Below are positions 5,698 to 12,775 of a stretch of DNA of 27,174 nucleotides, piece by piece (position 1 is the first letter of the stretch; every line of letters begins with the position of its first letter). Origin of the DNA: WO2-35-19 sp964365465 (lineage in GTDB: Bacteria; Patescibacteriota; Minisyncoccia; Phycocordibacterales; WO2-35-19). The stretch spans positions 1 to 27,174 of the forward strand of contig CAYIPT010000009.1 of the NCBI GenBank assembly GCA_964365465.1. The letters are read 5' to 3'. Below the pieces are notes generated by a model. The model saw only the letters and a program-made list of their open reading frames with translations. It was not told the origin of the DNA and did no database searches. A program made the position numbers and the translations under genes.

Positions 5698-6378
5698 TTA
5701 GGAAACAACTGCGCGAGTCCGGAGGAACTGGTCGCGATACTGCGGATTGTACCAGTAGATGATGAGCTTGCGGTCGCCAGCGTACCAATACACGCTAGGC
5801 ACATGGCCGCCGGAGTACCGGGAGCCACAGCAGAGAGTGATATTCTCAACATCCAAATGCTCCCTCGTTGCCAAGAAGTATCCGAGCTCCAGGAGCAGGC
5901 GTTCCAGGAGCGTAATCCCGGAAATATTTTCCGCCTTCAGGTTTTCGGCTGACTTGTTGGCGAGTTCCGGATCCGCTTCCACCGTTTTCTTGAAGCGAAC
6001 CCAATACGAACCAGTTGCCGGGGTGCGGTCGTTTGTCGTCACACTAGAGTCAAGATCGTCGTAGTACGAGTATACATTGACGCCGAGTTGCCGAAACACC
6101 GCGACCACTTTGTTGAGCGTGACTCCCTTTTGGACATACACACCCCAAAAATTAGGGTCAGTTGGAATTGCGATGTTACCCGACTCAAAATTCATGCCGA
6201 GCGTCTTGTAGACCCGCGTCCAGTCGATGTTAACCTTCTCGAGGTTGAACTCGAGTTGGTGATCGAGAAACATCTGGAAGTAAGTTCCGTTAATGCTCCC
6301 ATCCTCGGCTTGACGAAAAAAATCTTTCATCTGAGAAGTCGTCACTGACGACTCCACGAGCGCTTTTTGAGCACCCAT
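5698..6378 (-). CDS. DGR1 target protein with variable C-lectin-like C-terminus
   Basis: The 226-aa protein has no signal peptide or membrane segment. Residues 1-150 form a conserved-looking domain of unknown function (QMKDFFRQAEDGSINGTYFQ). The C-terminal part, about residues 185-225, is encoded by VR1 and contains SVYWYAGDRKLIIYWYNPQ, the pattern of DGR C-type-lectin-fold variable domains. Residues altered relative to the template are Tyr, Gly, His, Asp, Ile, Phe and Val, mostly from template Asn codons. AAAGGA lies 7 nt before the ATG, a clear ribosome-binding site unlike most genes here. The gene is visibly richer in GC (about half) than RT1 or polA (about a third), hinting at separate ancestry. 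The ligand is unknown. Confidence 0.9.
   Translation of the reverse strand: MGAQKALVESSVTTSQMKDFFRQAEDGSINGTYFQMFLDHQLEFNLEKVNIDWTRVYKTLGMNFESGNIAIPTDPNFWGVYVQKGVTLNKVVAVFRQLGVNVYSYYDDLDSSVTTNDRTPATGSYWVRFKKTVEADPELANKSAENLKAENISGITLLERLLLELGYFLATREHLDVENITLCCGSRYSGGHVPSVYWYAGDRKLIIYWYNPQYRDQFLRTRAVVS
5701..5825 (-). repeat. DGR1 variable repeat (VR1)
   Basis: The recipient copy of TR1 covers the last 41 codons of the target gene and ends immediately before its stop. The GC-rich, substitution-free stretch CTGCGCGAGTCCGGAGG near the 3' end is the likely initiation-of-mutagenic-homology segment. Three differences beyond it (5704, 5707, 5708) also sit at template A, so they may mark the TR/VR-distinguishing version of that segment rather than recent mutagenesis. 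Confidence 0.97.
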
Positions 6379-6452
6379 TTTAGTTTCCTTTCAATGAACG
6401 CGGGTTTTGATTTGGGTATCAATTGCTTTCAGCCCTCCCGCAATCTTGACAT

Positions 6453-6481
6453 AGTATACTATATCCAAATAAAAAAAGCAA
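6453..6481 (-). promoter_or_regulatory. promoter of the DGR1 target gene
   Basis: On the minus strand TTGCTT (6476-6481), a 17-nt spacer and TATACT (6453-6458) form a good sigma-70-type promoter. The leader would be about 68 nt with the ribosome-binding site near its end. The -10 is embedded in a perfect 12-nt palindrome (ATAGTATACTAT, 6451-6462), which might bind a repressor. Confidence 0.6.
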
Positions 6482-6513
6482 GTTTTTGGCAGAAAATCGT
6501 TATTTTAAGGTAT

Positions 6514-8763
6514 TTATTCCATCTCTCCCCAGTTTTGACCGACGGCAGAATTAACAATAATAGGCACACCGTAAATTTTTTCAAGGGGAATGATATTTTG
6601 CATTATTTCTTTTATTTTAGGCGCTATTTCTTCAACCAAGCCATCGGCTATTTCGTATATAAGCTCATCGTGAATTTGCAAAATCAAAAACACATCTTTT
6701 TCTAAATTATTTTGTAAAATAAAATTATCAATTTTTTTCATGGCAATTTTTATAATATCGGCTGAAGTGCCTTGTATCGGAGCATTGATGGCCATTCTCT
6801 CAGCAGAGGCCTTGATATAAGGAATTTTAGATTTAAGCCCCTCAAAATATCGGCGCCGACCAAAAAAGGTTTTTGTATATCCCAGTTTTTCAGCTTCTGA
6901 TTTTGTTTTATCCAAATATTTAGCCAACCCTTCGAATTTTGAAAAGTAAGCGTTGTAAAATTCTTGAGCGGTTTGGCGGTCGGTGCCAAGGTTATTTTGC
7001 AAAGCGTTTACGCCCATACCATACAAAATTCCAAAATTAATCACTTTGGCTTTGCGGCGCATCTCTTTATCTACTTTTTCTTTTGAAACTCCAAAAACTT
7101 CAGAAGCGACGCTTGTATGAACATCTTCTCCCGATTTGAAAATCTGGATCAGTTTTTCATCACCAGACAAAAAAGCCGCTATTCGGAGTTCTATTTGAGA
7201 ATAATCAAAAGCCGCCAACTTAAAACCTTTTGGCGCCAAAAAGGCCTTCCTTATAATTTTCCCGTTTTCCGAGCTAACTGGAATATTTTGCAAATTGGGA
7301 TTTTCAGATGCCATTCTGCCGGTAGCAGCGCCCAATTGCAAAAAGTGGGTGTGGAGCCGACCGTTTTTATCAACTATTTTAGGTATTGGTTCAATATAAG
7401 TGGAAACAAGTTTTGAAAGTTCTCTATATTTAAGAATCAAAGGAATAATGGGGTGTAAGTCCTTCATTTTCTGCAATTCCGATTCTTTTGTTGATTTGGC
7501 TCCAGTGCTCGTTTTCTTTTGATATTTAACGATCAATCCTAATTTTTCAAAAAGCACTTCTCCTAATTGTTTTGGCGAGGAAACATTAAATTCTGCTCCT
7601 GCCTCTTTCCAAATTTTATTTTCCAACTCTTTAAGTTGCTTTGAATAATTTTGATTAAGTTTTTTTAAGAATTCAGAATCAATCAAGACCCCCCTTTCCT
7701 CCATTTTTTTAATTAAAGGAATAAGCGGCTTTTCTATTTGTTCAAAAACATGTTCGCTTTCTGTTTTTTTGAGCTCTTCTAAAATATTTTCTTCATTATT
7801 TTTTTGAAGGGCATCTTCTGGGACTGGGGCATTTTGAAGATGCCCTTCTAATACAGATTTCAGTCGCGCCCCCATGTTTCTAAATTCCAATTCTCCAAAA
7901 AGTATTTCCGCTTTGTTCAAGTCCAAACTATCTTTCCATTTTTTATCAGGCAAAATAAAAATAATTGGCGCATCTCTTCTTATTGTCGCCAGCATTTTGC
8001 TAAATTTTGCTTCTTCTTCCCCATTTTTTAAAAGCTCTATAATTCCTTTTCTAATCCCTTTTTTCTCAAGTTTTTTTGGATCTTTTTTTAAAACTTTATA
8101 AATTTCTTCTATGGTGCCAAAATTCTTAATCAAATCATTAGCGCTTTTTTCACCAACGCCCTTGATGCCAATAATATTATCAGACGGATCGCCCCGCAAT
8201 CCTTTGAAGTCAACGAGAAGTTCCGGTTCAAAACCAAATCTTTCTTTAACACCTTTTTCGTCGTATAAAATAGTATCTTTTATACCCTTTTTTAGAGTAT
8301 AAACTTTTACATAATCACTAACCAATTGCAAAGTGTCCATATCACCCGAAGCAATTATAATTTCAATATTTTTATTCTTAATTTGTTCCGCGATAGTGCC
8401 CAACATATCGTCTGCTTCAAAACCTTCTTTGGAGTAAATGGGAATATTAAGGGCTTCACAAATTTGTTTTGATTTTTCTAATTGCAAAACCAAATCTCCG
8501 TCTGTTTTTGCTCGGCCGGCTTTGTATCCTTCATAGACCTCATGCCTGTAAGTCGGTTTGGGCAAATCATAGCAGGCCACAATATAATCAGGTTTCAAAT
8601 CAGTGGCTATTTTCAAAATCATAAGCACCAACCCATAAAGAGCCCCCGTCGGTTCTCCCCCGCTCGTGGCAAAATCAGGCAAGGCATGGTAGGCCCGATG
8701 TATTATGGCGTGCGCGTCAAGCAACGCTAATTTTTCTTTCTGTTTCATTTTTGCTATGTTCAA
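6514..8763 (-). CDS. polA: DNA polymerase I, no 3'-5' proofreading domain
   Basis: The 749-aa protein has an N-terminal 5'-3' exonuclease (residues about 10-300; EADDMLGTIAEQIK, GDMDTLQLV, and the helix-hairpin-helix GLRGDPSDNIIGIKGVGEKS). A short linker leads directly to the polymerase domain (about 345-749). Polymerase motif A is FDYSQIELRI (near 516), motif B RRKAKVINFGILYG (near 574) and motif C LQIHDELIYE (near 698). The 3'-5' exonuclease domain of E. coli PolA is missing, which accounts for its being shorter than the usual 900 residues. It acts in Okazaki-fragment maturation and repair. The start overlaps tsaE by 47 nt; an internal ATG at 8748 is an alternative. It is probably co-transcribed with tsaE. 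Confidence 0.97.
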   Translation of the reverse strand: MNIAKMKQKEKLALLDAHAIIHRAYHALPDFATSGGEPTGALYGLVLMILKIATDLKPDYIVACYDLPKPTYRHEVYEGYKAGRAKTDGDLVLQLEKSKQICEALNIPIYSKEGFEADDMLGTIAEQIKNKNIEIIIASGDMDTLQLVSDYVKVYTLKKGIKDTILYDEKGVKERFGFEPELLVDFKGLRGDPSDNIIGIKGVGEKSANDLIKNFGTIEEIYKVLKKDPKKLEKKGIRKGIIELLKNGEEEAKFSKMLATIRRDAPIIFILPDKKWKDSLDLNKAEILFGELEFRNMGARLKSVLEGHLQNAPVPEDALQKNNEENILEELKKTESEHVFEQIEKPLIPLIKKMEERGVLIDSEFLKKLNQNYSKQLKELENKIWKEAGAEFNVSSPKQLGEVLFEKLGLIVKYQKKTSTGAKSTKESELQKMKDLHPIIPLILKYRELSKLVSTYIEPIPKIVDKNGRLHTHFLQLGAATGRMASENPNLQNIPVSSENGKIIRKAFLAPKGFKLAAFDYSQIELRIAAFLSGDEKLIQIFKSGEDVHTSVASEVFGVSKEKVDKEMRRKAKVINFGILYGMGVNALQNNLGTDRQTAQEFYNAYFSKFEGLAKYLDKTKSEAEKLGYTKTFFGRRRYFEGLKSKIPYIKASAERMAINAPIQGTSADIIKIAMKKIDNFILQNNLEKDVFLILQIHDELIYEIADGLVEEIAPKIKEIMQNIIPLEKIYGVPIIVNSAVGQNWGEME

Positions 8764-9211
8764 ATGTTATCACAATATGGGGAGGCATAATACCGGCAAT
8801 TTTATCGGCCCATTCTATGCAAATCAAATTTTTTGAATCAGAAATAAGTTTTTCCCAGCCCAAACTTAACATTTCTTCTTCTTTTTCTATACGGTAGGCA
8901 TCTATGTGGATTAGATTCTGGAAATCCTCACCCCCCAACCCCCTCCCCTTGGCAAGGGGAGGGGGAGAAGAAAACGGAAGTTTTCTTGGGGGTGAGGTCT
9001 GGTGTTTTCTCATAATCACAAAAGTGGGACTTTTTATTGTCTCCTTTATTCCAAAACATTCTGCTAAATATTTCATAAAAGTGGTCTTGCCACTCCCCAA
9101 TTCTCCATATAGACCAACAACTGTCGCTCCTTTTTCTTTTGACTTCAAATTGGCGCCAAAATCAATGGTTATTTGGGCCGTTTCTTCAACGCTTTTGGAT
9201 AAAAATTGCAT
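8717..9211 (-). CDS. tsaE: tRNA threonylcarbamoyladenosine biosynthesis ATPase TsaE, with in-frame palindromic insert
   Basis: The P-loop ATPase supports the t6A37 tRNA modification made by the TsaBDE complex. Walker A is GELGSGKTTF (about residues 35-44) and SPTFVIM is the conserved switch segment. The C-terminal part has IHIDAYRI and ICIEWADKI. Between SPTFVIM and IHIDAYRI lies an inserted peptide of about 24-28 residues (TSPPRKLPFSSPPPLAKGRG and onward) encoded by the palindromic element at 8926-8997. The site corresponds to a surface loop in ordinary TsaE proteins, so function may persist. A TAAAAT box (9218-9223) lies 6 nt before the ATG, suggesting a leaderless tsaE-polA transcript. Confidence 0.92.
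   Translation of the reverse strand: MQFLSKSVEETAQITIDFGANLKSKEKGATVVGLYGELGSGKTTFMKYLAECFGIKETIKSPTFVIMRKHQTSPPRKLPFSSPPPLAKGRGLGGEDFQNLIHIDAYRIEKEEEMLSLGWEKLISDSKNLICIEWADKIAGIMPPHIVITFEHSKNETERKISVA
8926..8997. repeat. nested palindromic element inside tsaE
   Basis: The 72-bp element has outer arms CCTCACCCCCCAA / TTGGGGGTGAGG (one extra C). They enclose a 12-bp GC-rich hairpin with a 3-nt loop (8939-8950/8954-8965) and an 8-bp AT-rich hairpin with a 4-nt loop (8968-8975/8980-8987). At 24 codons it keeps the tsaE frame open. The same design recurs at 21582-21666, around the DUF559 gene and at the end of yidC. Confidence 0.85.
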
Positions 9212-9217
9212 AAAATG

Positions 9218-9243
9218 ATTTTAACATAAAAATAAGCTATAAT
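9218..9243. promoter_or_regulatory. back-to-back leaderless promoters for tsaE and pilB
   Basis: The two divergent genes are separated by only 38 nt. On the minus strand TAAAAT (9218-9223) is 6 nt before the tsaE ATG. On the plus strand TATAAT (9238-9243) is 6 nt before the pilB ATG. No -35 of quality and no Shine-Dalgarno fit in the gap. Confidence 0.55.
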
Positions 9244-9249
9244 TATTTT

Positions 9250-10929
9250 ATGACCATTCAATTTGACGAAGACAAACAAAAGCAAAAACTTGAAGAGCTC
9301 AGGGAAAATGAGGAGGAAGGTTTGGCTCAGATAATGTCTCAGAAATATAAGTTGCCCTACATTGATTTAGGAGTTAATCCAATAAATATTGACGCTTTAA
9401 GAGTGATGAGGGAACAGGATGCCAGAGAGGCAGAAGCGGCCTCTTTTAATGTGATAAACAAAAAAGTTTCTCTAGCCATAATATCCCCCAATAACGAAAA
9501 AACCATTGCCCTGGTTGAAAATTTAAAAAACAGGGGTTATATTCCCTCTCTCTTTATGGTTTCTCACCAGAGTTTGCAAAAAGTTTGGGACCATTATAAA
9601 GACCTTTCTTATTCCATGGAAACCAAGGGTGGGGCGCTTGACATTGAAAATGAGGAAATTCGGGACTTGACTGAAACGGTCAAAACCTCCGAGGATATAA
9701 AAAAATCCATTGAAACCGTGTTGGCCCAAAAAAAGAGCTACCGCATATCAAGAATACTGGAAATAATTTTGGCCGGAGCCATTTCTATAGGCGCCTCTGA
9801 TATTCATATTGAACCGGAAGAATCTTCAGTGAGATTAAGATACAGATTGGATGGAGTTTTAAATGACATTTTGAATATAGACCATACTACTTACAATCTT
9901 TTGCTTTCGCGCATAAAACTCGTTTCCAACCTTAAATTAAATATAAAGGGCAAGGCTCAAGACGGACGGTTCAGTATAAAACTTGGCGATGTGGAAATTG
10001 AAATCCGCACCTCTCTCTTGCCAGGTGGTTATGGAGAATCGGTAGTTTTCAGAGTTTTAAACCCCAATGCTATTTCCGTATCTTTGGAAGAATTGGGTAT
10101 AAACGAGAAGTTGCTCGGTATAATTCTGCATGAATTAAAAAAACCGAACGGCATGATTCTTAATACCGGCCCCACCGGCTCGGGCAAAACCACCACTCTT
10201 TATGCCTTTCTTAAAAAAATACACACGCCAGGAATAAAAATAATCACCATAGAGAATCCCATTGAATACCACCTCAAGGGCATTGTTCAGACACAAGTAG
10301 AAGAAGAGAAGGGCTATACTTTTTTGGAGGGATTGCGTAGCGCTTTACGCCAAGATCCGGATGTCATAATGGTTGGTGAAATCCGCGATGAAGAGACAGC
10401 CGAGATTGCCGTTAATTCGGCGCTTACCGGCCACCTTGTTTTTTCAACTTTGCACACCAACAACGCCGCCGGAACTTTCCCGCGCCTGATTGACTTAGGA
10501 GTCAATCCAAAAGTTATCACTTCTGCCATAAACATAGCCATGGCTCAGCGACTAGTGAGAAAACTTTGCCCCAAATGCAAAAAAAAATCTGTTTTGGGGG
10601 AAAAAGAAAATATTTTAATAAAAAATGTTTTGGACGGCATTTCGGACAAAAATTATTTAAAGGGCTTGGACCCCCAAAATGTGTATGAAGAAGTCGGCTG
10701 TCAAGAATGCAATTTCACCGGTTACAAAGGCCGAACCGGCATATATGAGGCCGTATTGACAGACGAAAATATTGAAAAAATAGTCATTCAAAATCCGAGT
10801 GAAAGAGAGGTAAACAAAGCGGCCGAGAATCAGGGCATCTTAAATATGAAGCAAGACGGTATCATCAAAATTTTGCAAGGCCTCACCTCTTTGGACGAAC
10901 TTTCCCGAGTGATTGATTTGGAGGAGTGA
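9250..10929 (+). CDS. pilB: GspE/PilB-type secretion ATPase for type IV pili
   Basis: The 559-aa hexameric ATPase type powers type IV pilus or pseudopilus assembly at the inner face of the membrane. The N-terminal MshEN-like region spans about residues 15-130. The ATPase core has ISIGASDIHIEP, Walker A GPTGSGKTTTLYAF (about 307-320), Walker B DPDVIMVGEIRD (about 370) and the His box HTNNAAGTFPRL. A zinc-binding pair CPKC (about 440) / CQEC (about 490) precedes the conserved GRTGIYE. Length and motif order are normal. No pilin or pilC gene follows in the window. The 3' end overlaps the RT2 stop region by 47 nt, tail to tail. Confidence 0.95.
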   Translation: MTIQFDEDKQKQKLEELRENEEEGLAQIMSQKYKLPYIDLGVNPINIDALRVMREQDAREAEAASFNVINKKVSLAIISPNNEKTIALVENLKNRGYIPSLFMVSHQSLQKVWDHYKDLSYSMETKGGALDIENEEIRDLTETVKTSEDIKKSIETVLAQKKSYRISRILEIILAGAISIGASDIHIEPEESSVRLRYRLDGVLNDILNIDHTTYNLLLSRIKLVSNLKLNIKGKAQDGRFSIKLGDVEIEIRTSLLPGGYGESVVFRVLNPNAISVSLEELGINEKLLGIILHELKKPNGMILNTGPTGSGKTTTLYAFLKKIHTPGIKIITIENPIEYHLKGIVQTQVEEEKGYTFLEGLRSALRQDPDVIMVGEIRDEETAEIAVNSALTGHLVFSTLHTNNAAGTFPRLIDLGVNPKVITSAINIAMAQRLVRKLCPKCKKKSVLGEKENILIKNVLDGISDKNYLKGLDPQNVYEEVGCQECNFTGYKGRTGIYEAVLTDENIEKIVIQNPSEREVNKAAENQGILNMKQDGIIKILQGLTSLDELSRVIDLEE

Positions 10930-11983
10930 AGTTAATTTTTTTTGATATTTTGTAAGTATTTCCATGACTCAGCATTCCCAAGTATGAAGCCGACATTTCT
11001 TTACTAAATTTTTTCTCCAAATTTCTAAACATTCTACTTTTTGTTGTGGTTCTTAAAATACGGTGGGTTGGAAAATTCACCCAGCCCAGAAAATCAACAC
11101 CAGAATACAAAGTTTTTATAAAAATTTTATTCGGGTTTAAATTTAATTTTAAGTTTTCAAGTAGAAAAATGTTTATTTTGAAAACAAGTTCTAAAAGAAA
11201 ACTTCTATCTTGAGAAAATATAACAAAATCATCAGCATATCTTATATAAAATTTTATTTTCAGTTCTCGTTTCATAAAGTTGTCAAATTTGTTCATATAA
11301 ATATTTACAAAAATTTGAGAGGTTAAATTGCCCAAAGGCAAACCAACATCAATCTTGTTTTTGGTATTAAAGCTGTCGATTATCTCATAAAGCAATCTCA
11401 AAATATGTTGGTTTTTAATATTTTCATCTAAAAAGTTTTTTAAAATAGTATGGTCAATATTGGCAAAAAACTTTTTGATATCACACTTGAGCACCAAACA
11501 AGTTTTAGTATTATTTTTAGAAACTTTACGACCGAATTTTCTGAACCTGTTTATGGCTTTATGTGTTCCTTTGCCAAATCTGCAAGAATAAGAATCAAAA
11601 ATAAATTTCTTGTCAAAATACGGGTAAAGAGCGTTATAAACGATATGGTGAATTAATCTGTCTTTAATACTAGCTTTGTGTATATCTCTTGGTTTAGGAT
11701 CATTAATCTTAAAAGCTTGGTATCCATCATGTTTATAAGTTTTATTTTTTAATTCTTCGTGAAGCGCAAGAATGTTGTCTGAAAAATGCAATAAAAATTC
11801 AGCCACATCCTTTCTTTTTTTCTTTCCGTATAAAAATTCTTGCCAACAAAAAAGCAGATTTTCAATTGATGTGATATTGTTGTATTTATGGTTCAACTTC
11901 TTCTTTCTCCTTCTATTGCCAACGCCTCTATCCTTCAACGAATCAAAGAGTCCTATTTGTTTTGGATTAATATTTTGGACCAT
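10883..11983 (-). CDS. DGR reverse transcriptase (DGR2)
   Basis: The 366-aa reverse transcriptase has LKCDIKKFFANID (motif A), GLPLGNLTSQIFVNIYM (DGR motif), YADD (about residue 248, in FYIRYADDFVIF) and VDFLGWVNFP. It is homologous to RT1 along its length but clearly divergent, so the two cassettes separated long ago. No endonuclease or maturase domain is present. Its partners are TR2, VR2 and the opposite-strand avd2. The last residues (NFTPPNQSLGKVRPKR) are read from the antisense strand of the pilB 3' end and have no counterpart in RT1, suggesting that the original stop was lost or replaced. No clear ribosome-binding site precedes the only N-terminal ATG, which lies inside the avd2 region. 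Confidence 0.95.
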   Translation of the reverse strand: MVQNINPKQIGLFDSLKDRGVGNRRRKKKLNHKYNNITSIENLLFCWQEFLYGKKKRKDVAEFLLHFSDNILALHEELKNKTYKHDGYQAFKINDPKPRDIHKASIKDRLIHHIVYNALYPYFDKKFIFDSYSCRFGKGTHKAINRFRKFGRKVSKNNTKTCLVLKCDIKKFFANIDHTILKNFLDENIKNQHILRLLYEIIDSFNTKNKIDVGLPLGNLTSQIFVNIYMNKFDNFMKRELKIKFYIRYADDFVIFSQDRSFLLELVFKINIFLLENLKLNLNPNKIFIKTLYSGVDFLGWVNFPTHRILRTTTKSRMFRNLEKKFSKEMSASYLGMLSHGNTYKISKKINFTPPNQSLGKVRPKR

Positions 11984-12289
11984 ATGCCTAAAAACAGGCG
12001 TTATAGCATAGGCAATCGCATTGAAAATAAATTATTGGATTTGTTGGAATTTTCATATTTTACTTATTTTATAACAGAAAAAGACAAAAAAATAAGCGGG
12101 GTAAATAAATGTATTTTGATTTTGGATACCATAAAATTTTTGGTTCATACTAGTTGGGAAGGCAAATTTATTTCCCACAAACAATATGAAGAAGTGGGAC
12201 TAAAACTGAAAGAAGTTGGTCGAATGTTTGGCGGCTGGCGAAAAAATTTGGAAAATCCTGAAAAGAAAAACCTCACCCAAACAAAATGA
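11888..12289 (+). CDS. avd: Avd-like accessory four-helix-bundle protein (DGR2)
   Basis: The 133-aa protein is helical and basic: ILQRIKESYLFWINILDHMP, then RYSIGNRIENKLLDLLEF, a third helix near VNKCILILDTIKFLV, and the family-typical end KLKEVGRMFGGWRKNLE. It should bind RT2 and/or the TR2 RNA, as Avd does in the phage system. A TATTGT box (11875-11880) lies 7 nt before the ATG, supporting this start as leaderless. The first 96 nt overlap the 5' end of RT2 on the other strand. As in DGR1 it is antisense to the stretch that separates TR from RT. Confidence 0.9.
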   Translation: MVQLLLSPSIANASILQRIKESYLFWINILDHMPKNRRYSIGNRIENKLLDLLEFSYFTYFITEKDKKISGVNKCILILDTIKFLVHTSWEGKFISHKQYEEVGLKLKEVGRMFGGWRKNLENPEKKNLTQTK

Positions 12290-12294
12290 TGAGG
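12261..12294 (-). terminator. weak hairpin with T-tract between TR2 and avd2
   Basis: On the minus strand CCTCA/TGAGG (12290-12294/12271-12275) encloses a 14-nt loop and is followed by TTTTTCTTTT. It lies 15 nt past the TR2 3' boundary, similar to the hairpin beside TR1. It may end or fold the TR2 RNA. Confidence 0.4.
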
Positions 12295-12309
12295 AAAAGA
12301 AAAGATTTT

Positions 12310-12438
12310 CGGGAACAGAAAACGAATTGATTGCTCGAATTCCACCTGTTCTCTGGACGAGCATTGTTGTTGTTGAGCCACAGATCAGCATCATTGCGGT
12401 TGAGGTTGAAAATGCTCGGGTTGCCGTCACGGTCTGTT
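12310..12438 (-). repeat. DGR2 template repeat (TR2)
   Basis: This 129-nt sequence aligns without gaps to VR2 at an offset of 466. There are 11 mismatches, all at plus-strand T (template A): 12328, 12332, 12341, 12350, 12364, 12368, 12371, 12395, 12400, 12422 and 12438. In the VR2 frame it encodes DGNPSIFNLNRNDADLWL and then a run of four Asn codons, with 11 AAC/AAT codons in total. Similarity stops at 12309 and 12439. Confidence 0.97.
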
Positions 12439-12513
12439 GTGTATAACATCATCTAAAGCACCACTCTTGTAATTGTCAAAATTTGGCAAAGACTTAAGTT
12501 GAATTTTATTCAT
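12427..12513 (-). CDS. possible 28-aa frame running into TR2
   Basis: A short ATG-initiated frame (MNKIQLKSLPNFDNYKSGAL...) on the RT/target strand starts upstream of TR2 and stops 12 nt inside it, out of the VR2 frame. There is no ribosome-binding site. Its place mirrors the 30-aa frame before TR1. It may be chance or part of the template RNA leader. Confidence 0.2.
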   Translation of the reverse strand: MNKIQLKSLPNFDNYKSGALDDVIHNRP

Positions 12514-12775
12514 GATCAAGAATCATAAAATGATATACACCAAGTTTTTTCTTTTTAAGGCATAAAAAGATCACTCCATAAAAAACCTTGGTCGTTTATG
12601 CTCTCGATCTGCTTATGTCAGAAAGGTTGCGGGAAGCCATAACCGCCCAGCTTAACCAAACCATATCTAGTATATCAAAATATTTTATAAAAAATAAAAA
12701 TCCAAAATATCAAAGGGTCAAATTTAAAAAAATAAAATTGGAAAAAAGACAAAGTTTCAAAGTATCTAAGACTTG
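12439..12775. other. DGR2 spacer between TR2 and VR2
   Basis: No convincing gene lies in this 337-nt stretch apart from most of the short frame listed separately. It holds a large hairpin at 12539-12592, a smaller one at 12625-12657 (GGTT-GCGG / CCGC-AACC with a bulge), and a very AT-rich tract at about 12660-12770. A minus-strand TATACT at 12669-12674 could start the TR2 transcript near 12662, but no -35 of quality is seen. Confidence 0.5.
12539..12592. repeat. nested inverted repeat upstream of TR2
   Basis: ACCAAG-TTTTTT (12539-12550) pairs with AAAAAA-C-CTTGGT (12580-12592) with one bulged C. Inside, CTTTTTA (12551-12557) pairs with TAAAAAG (12563-12569). In a minus-strand RNA this would be a stable AT-rich stem about 100 nt before the template. 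Confidence 0.55.

Noticed and set aside
6446..6474. Plus-strand TTGACA at 6446 as a promoter
   Set aside because: The following TATACT is only a few bases away and no -10 lies at 16-18 nt; the minus-strand promoter in the same place is far better.
8904..9218. Plus-strand frame of 104 codons opposite tsaE
   Set aside because: It is the antisense of tsaE and stays open mainly because of the GC-rich palindrome.
11888..12289. 23S rRNA intervening-sequence protein
   Set aside because: It shares the four-helix fold with Avd, but the location between TR and RT favours the DGR accessory role.
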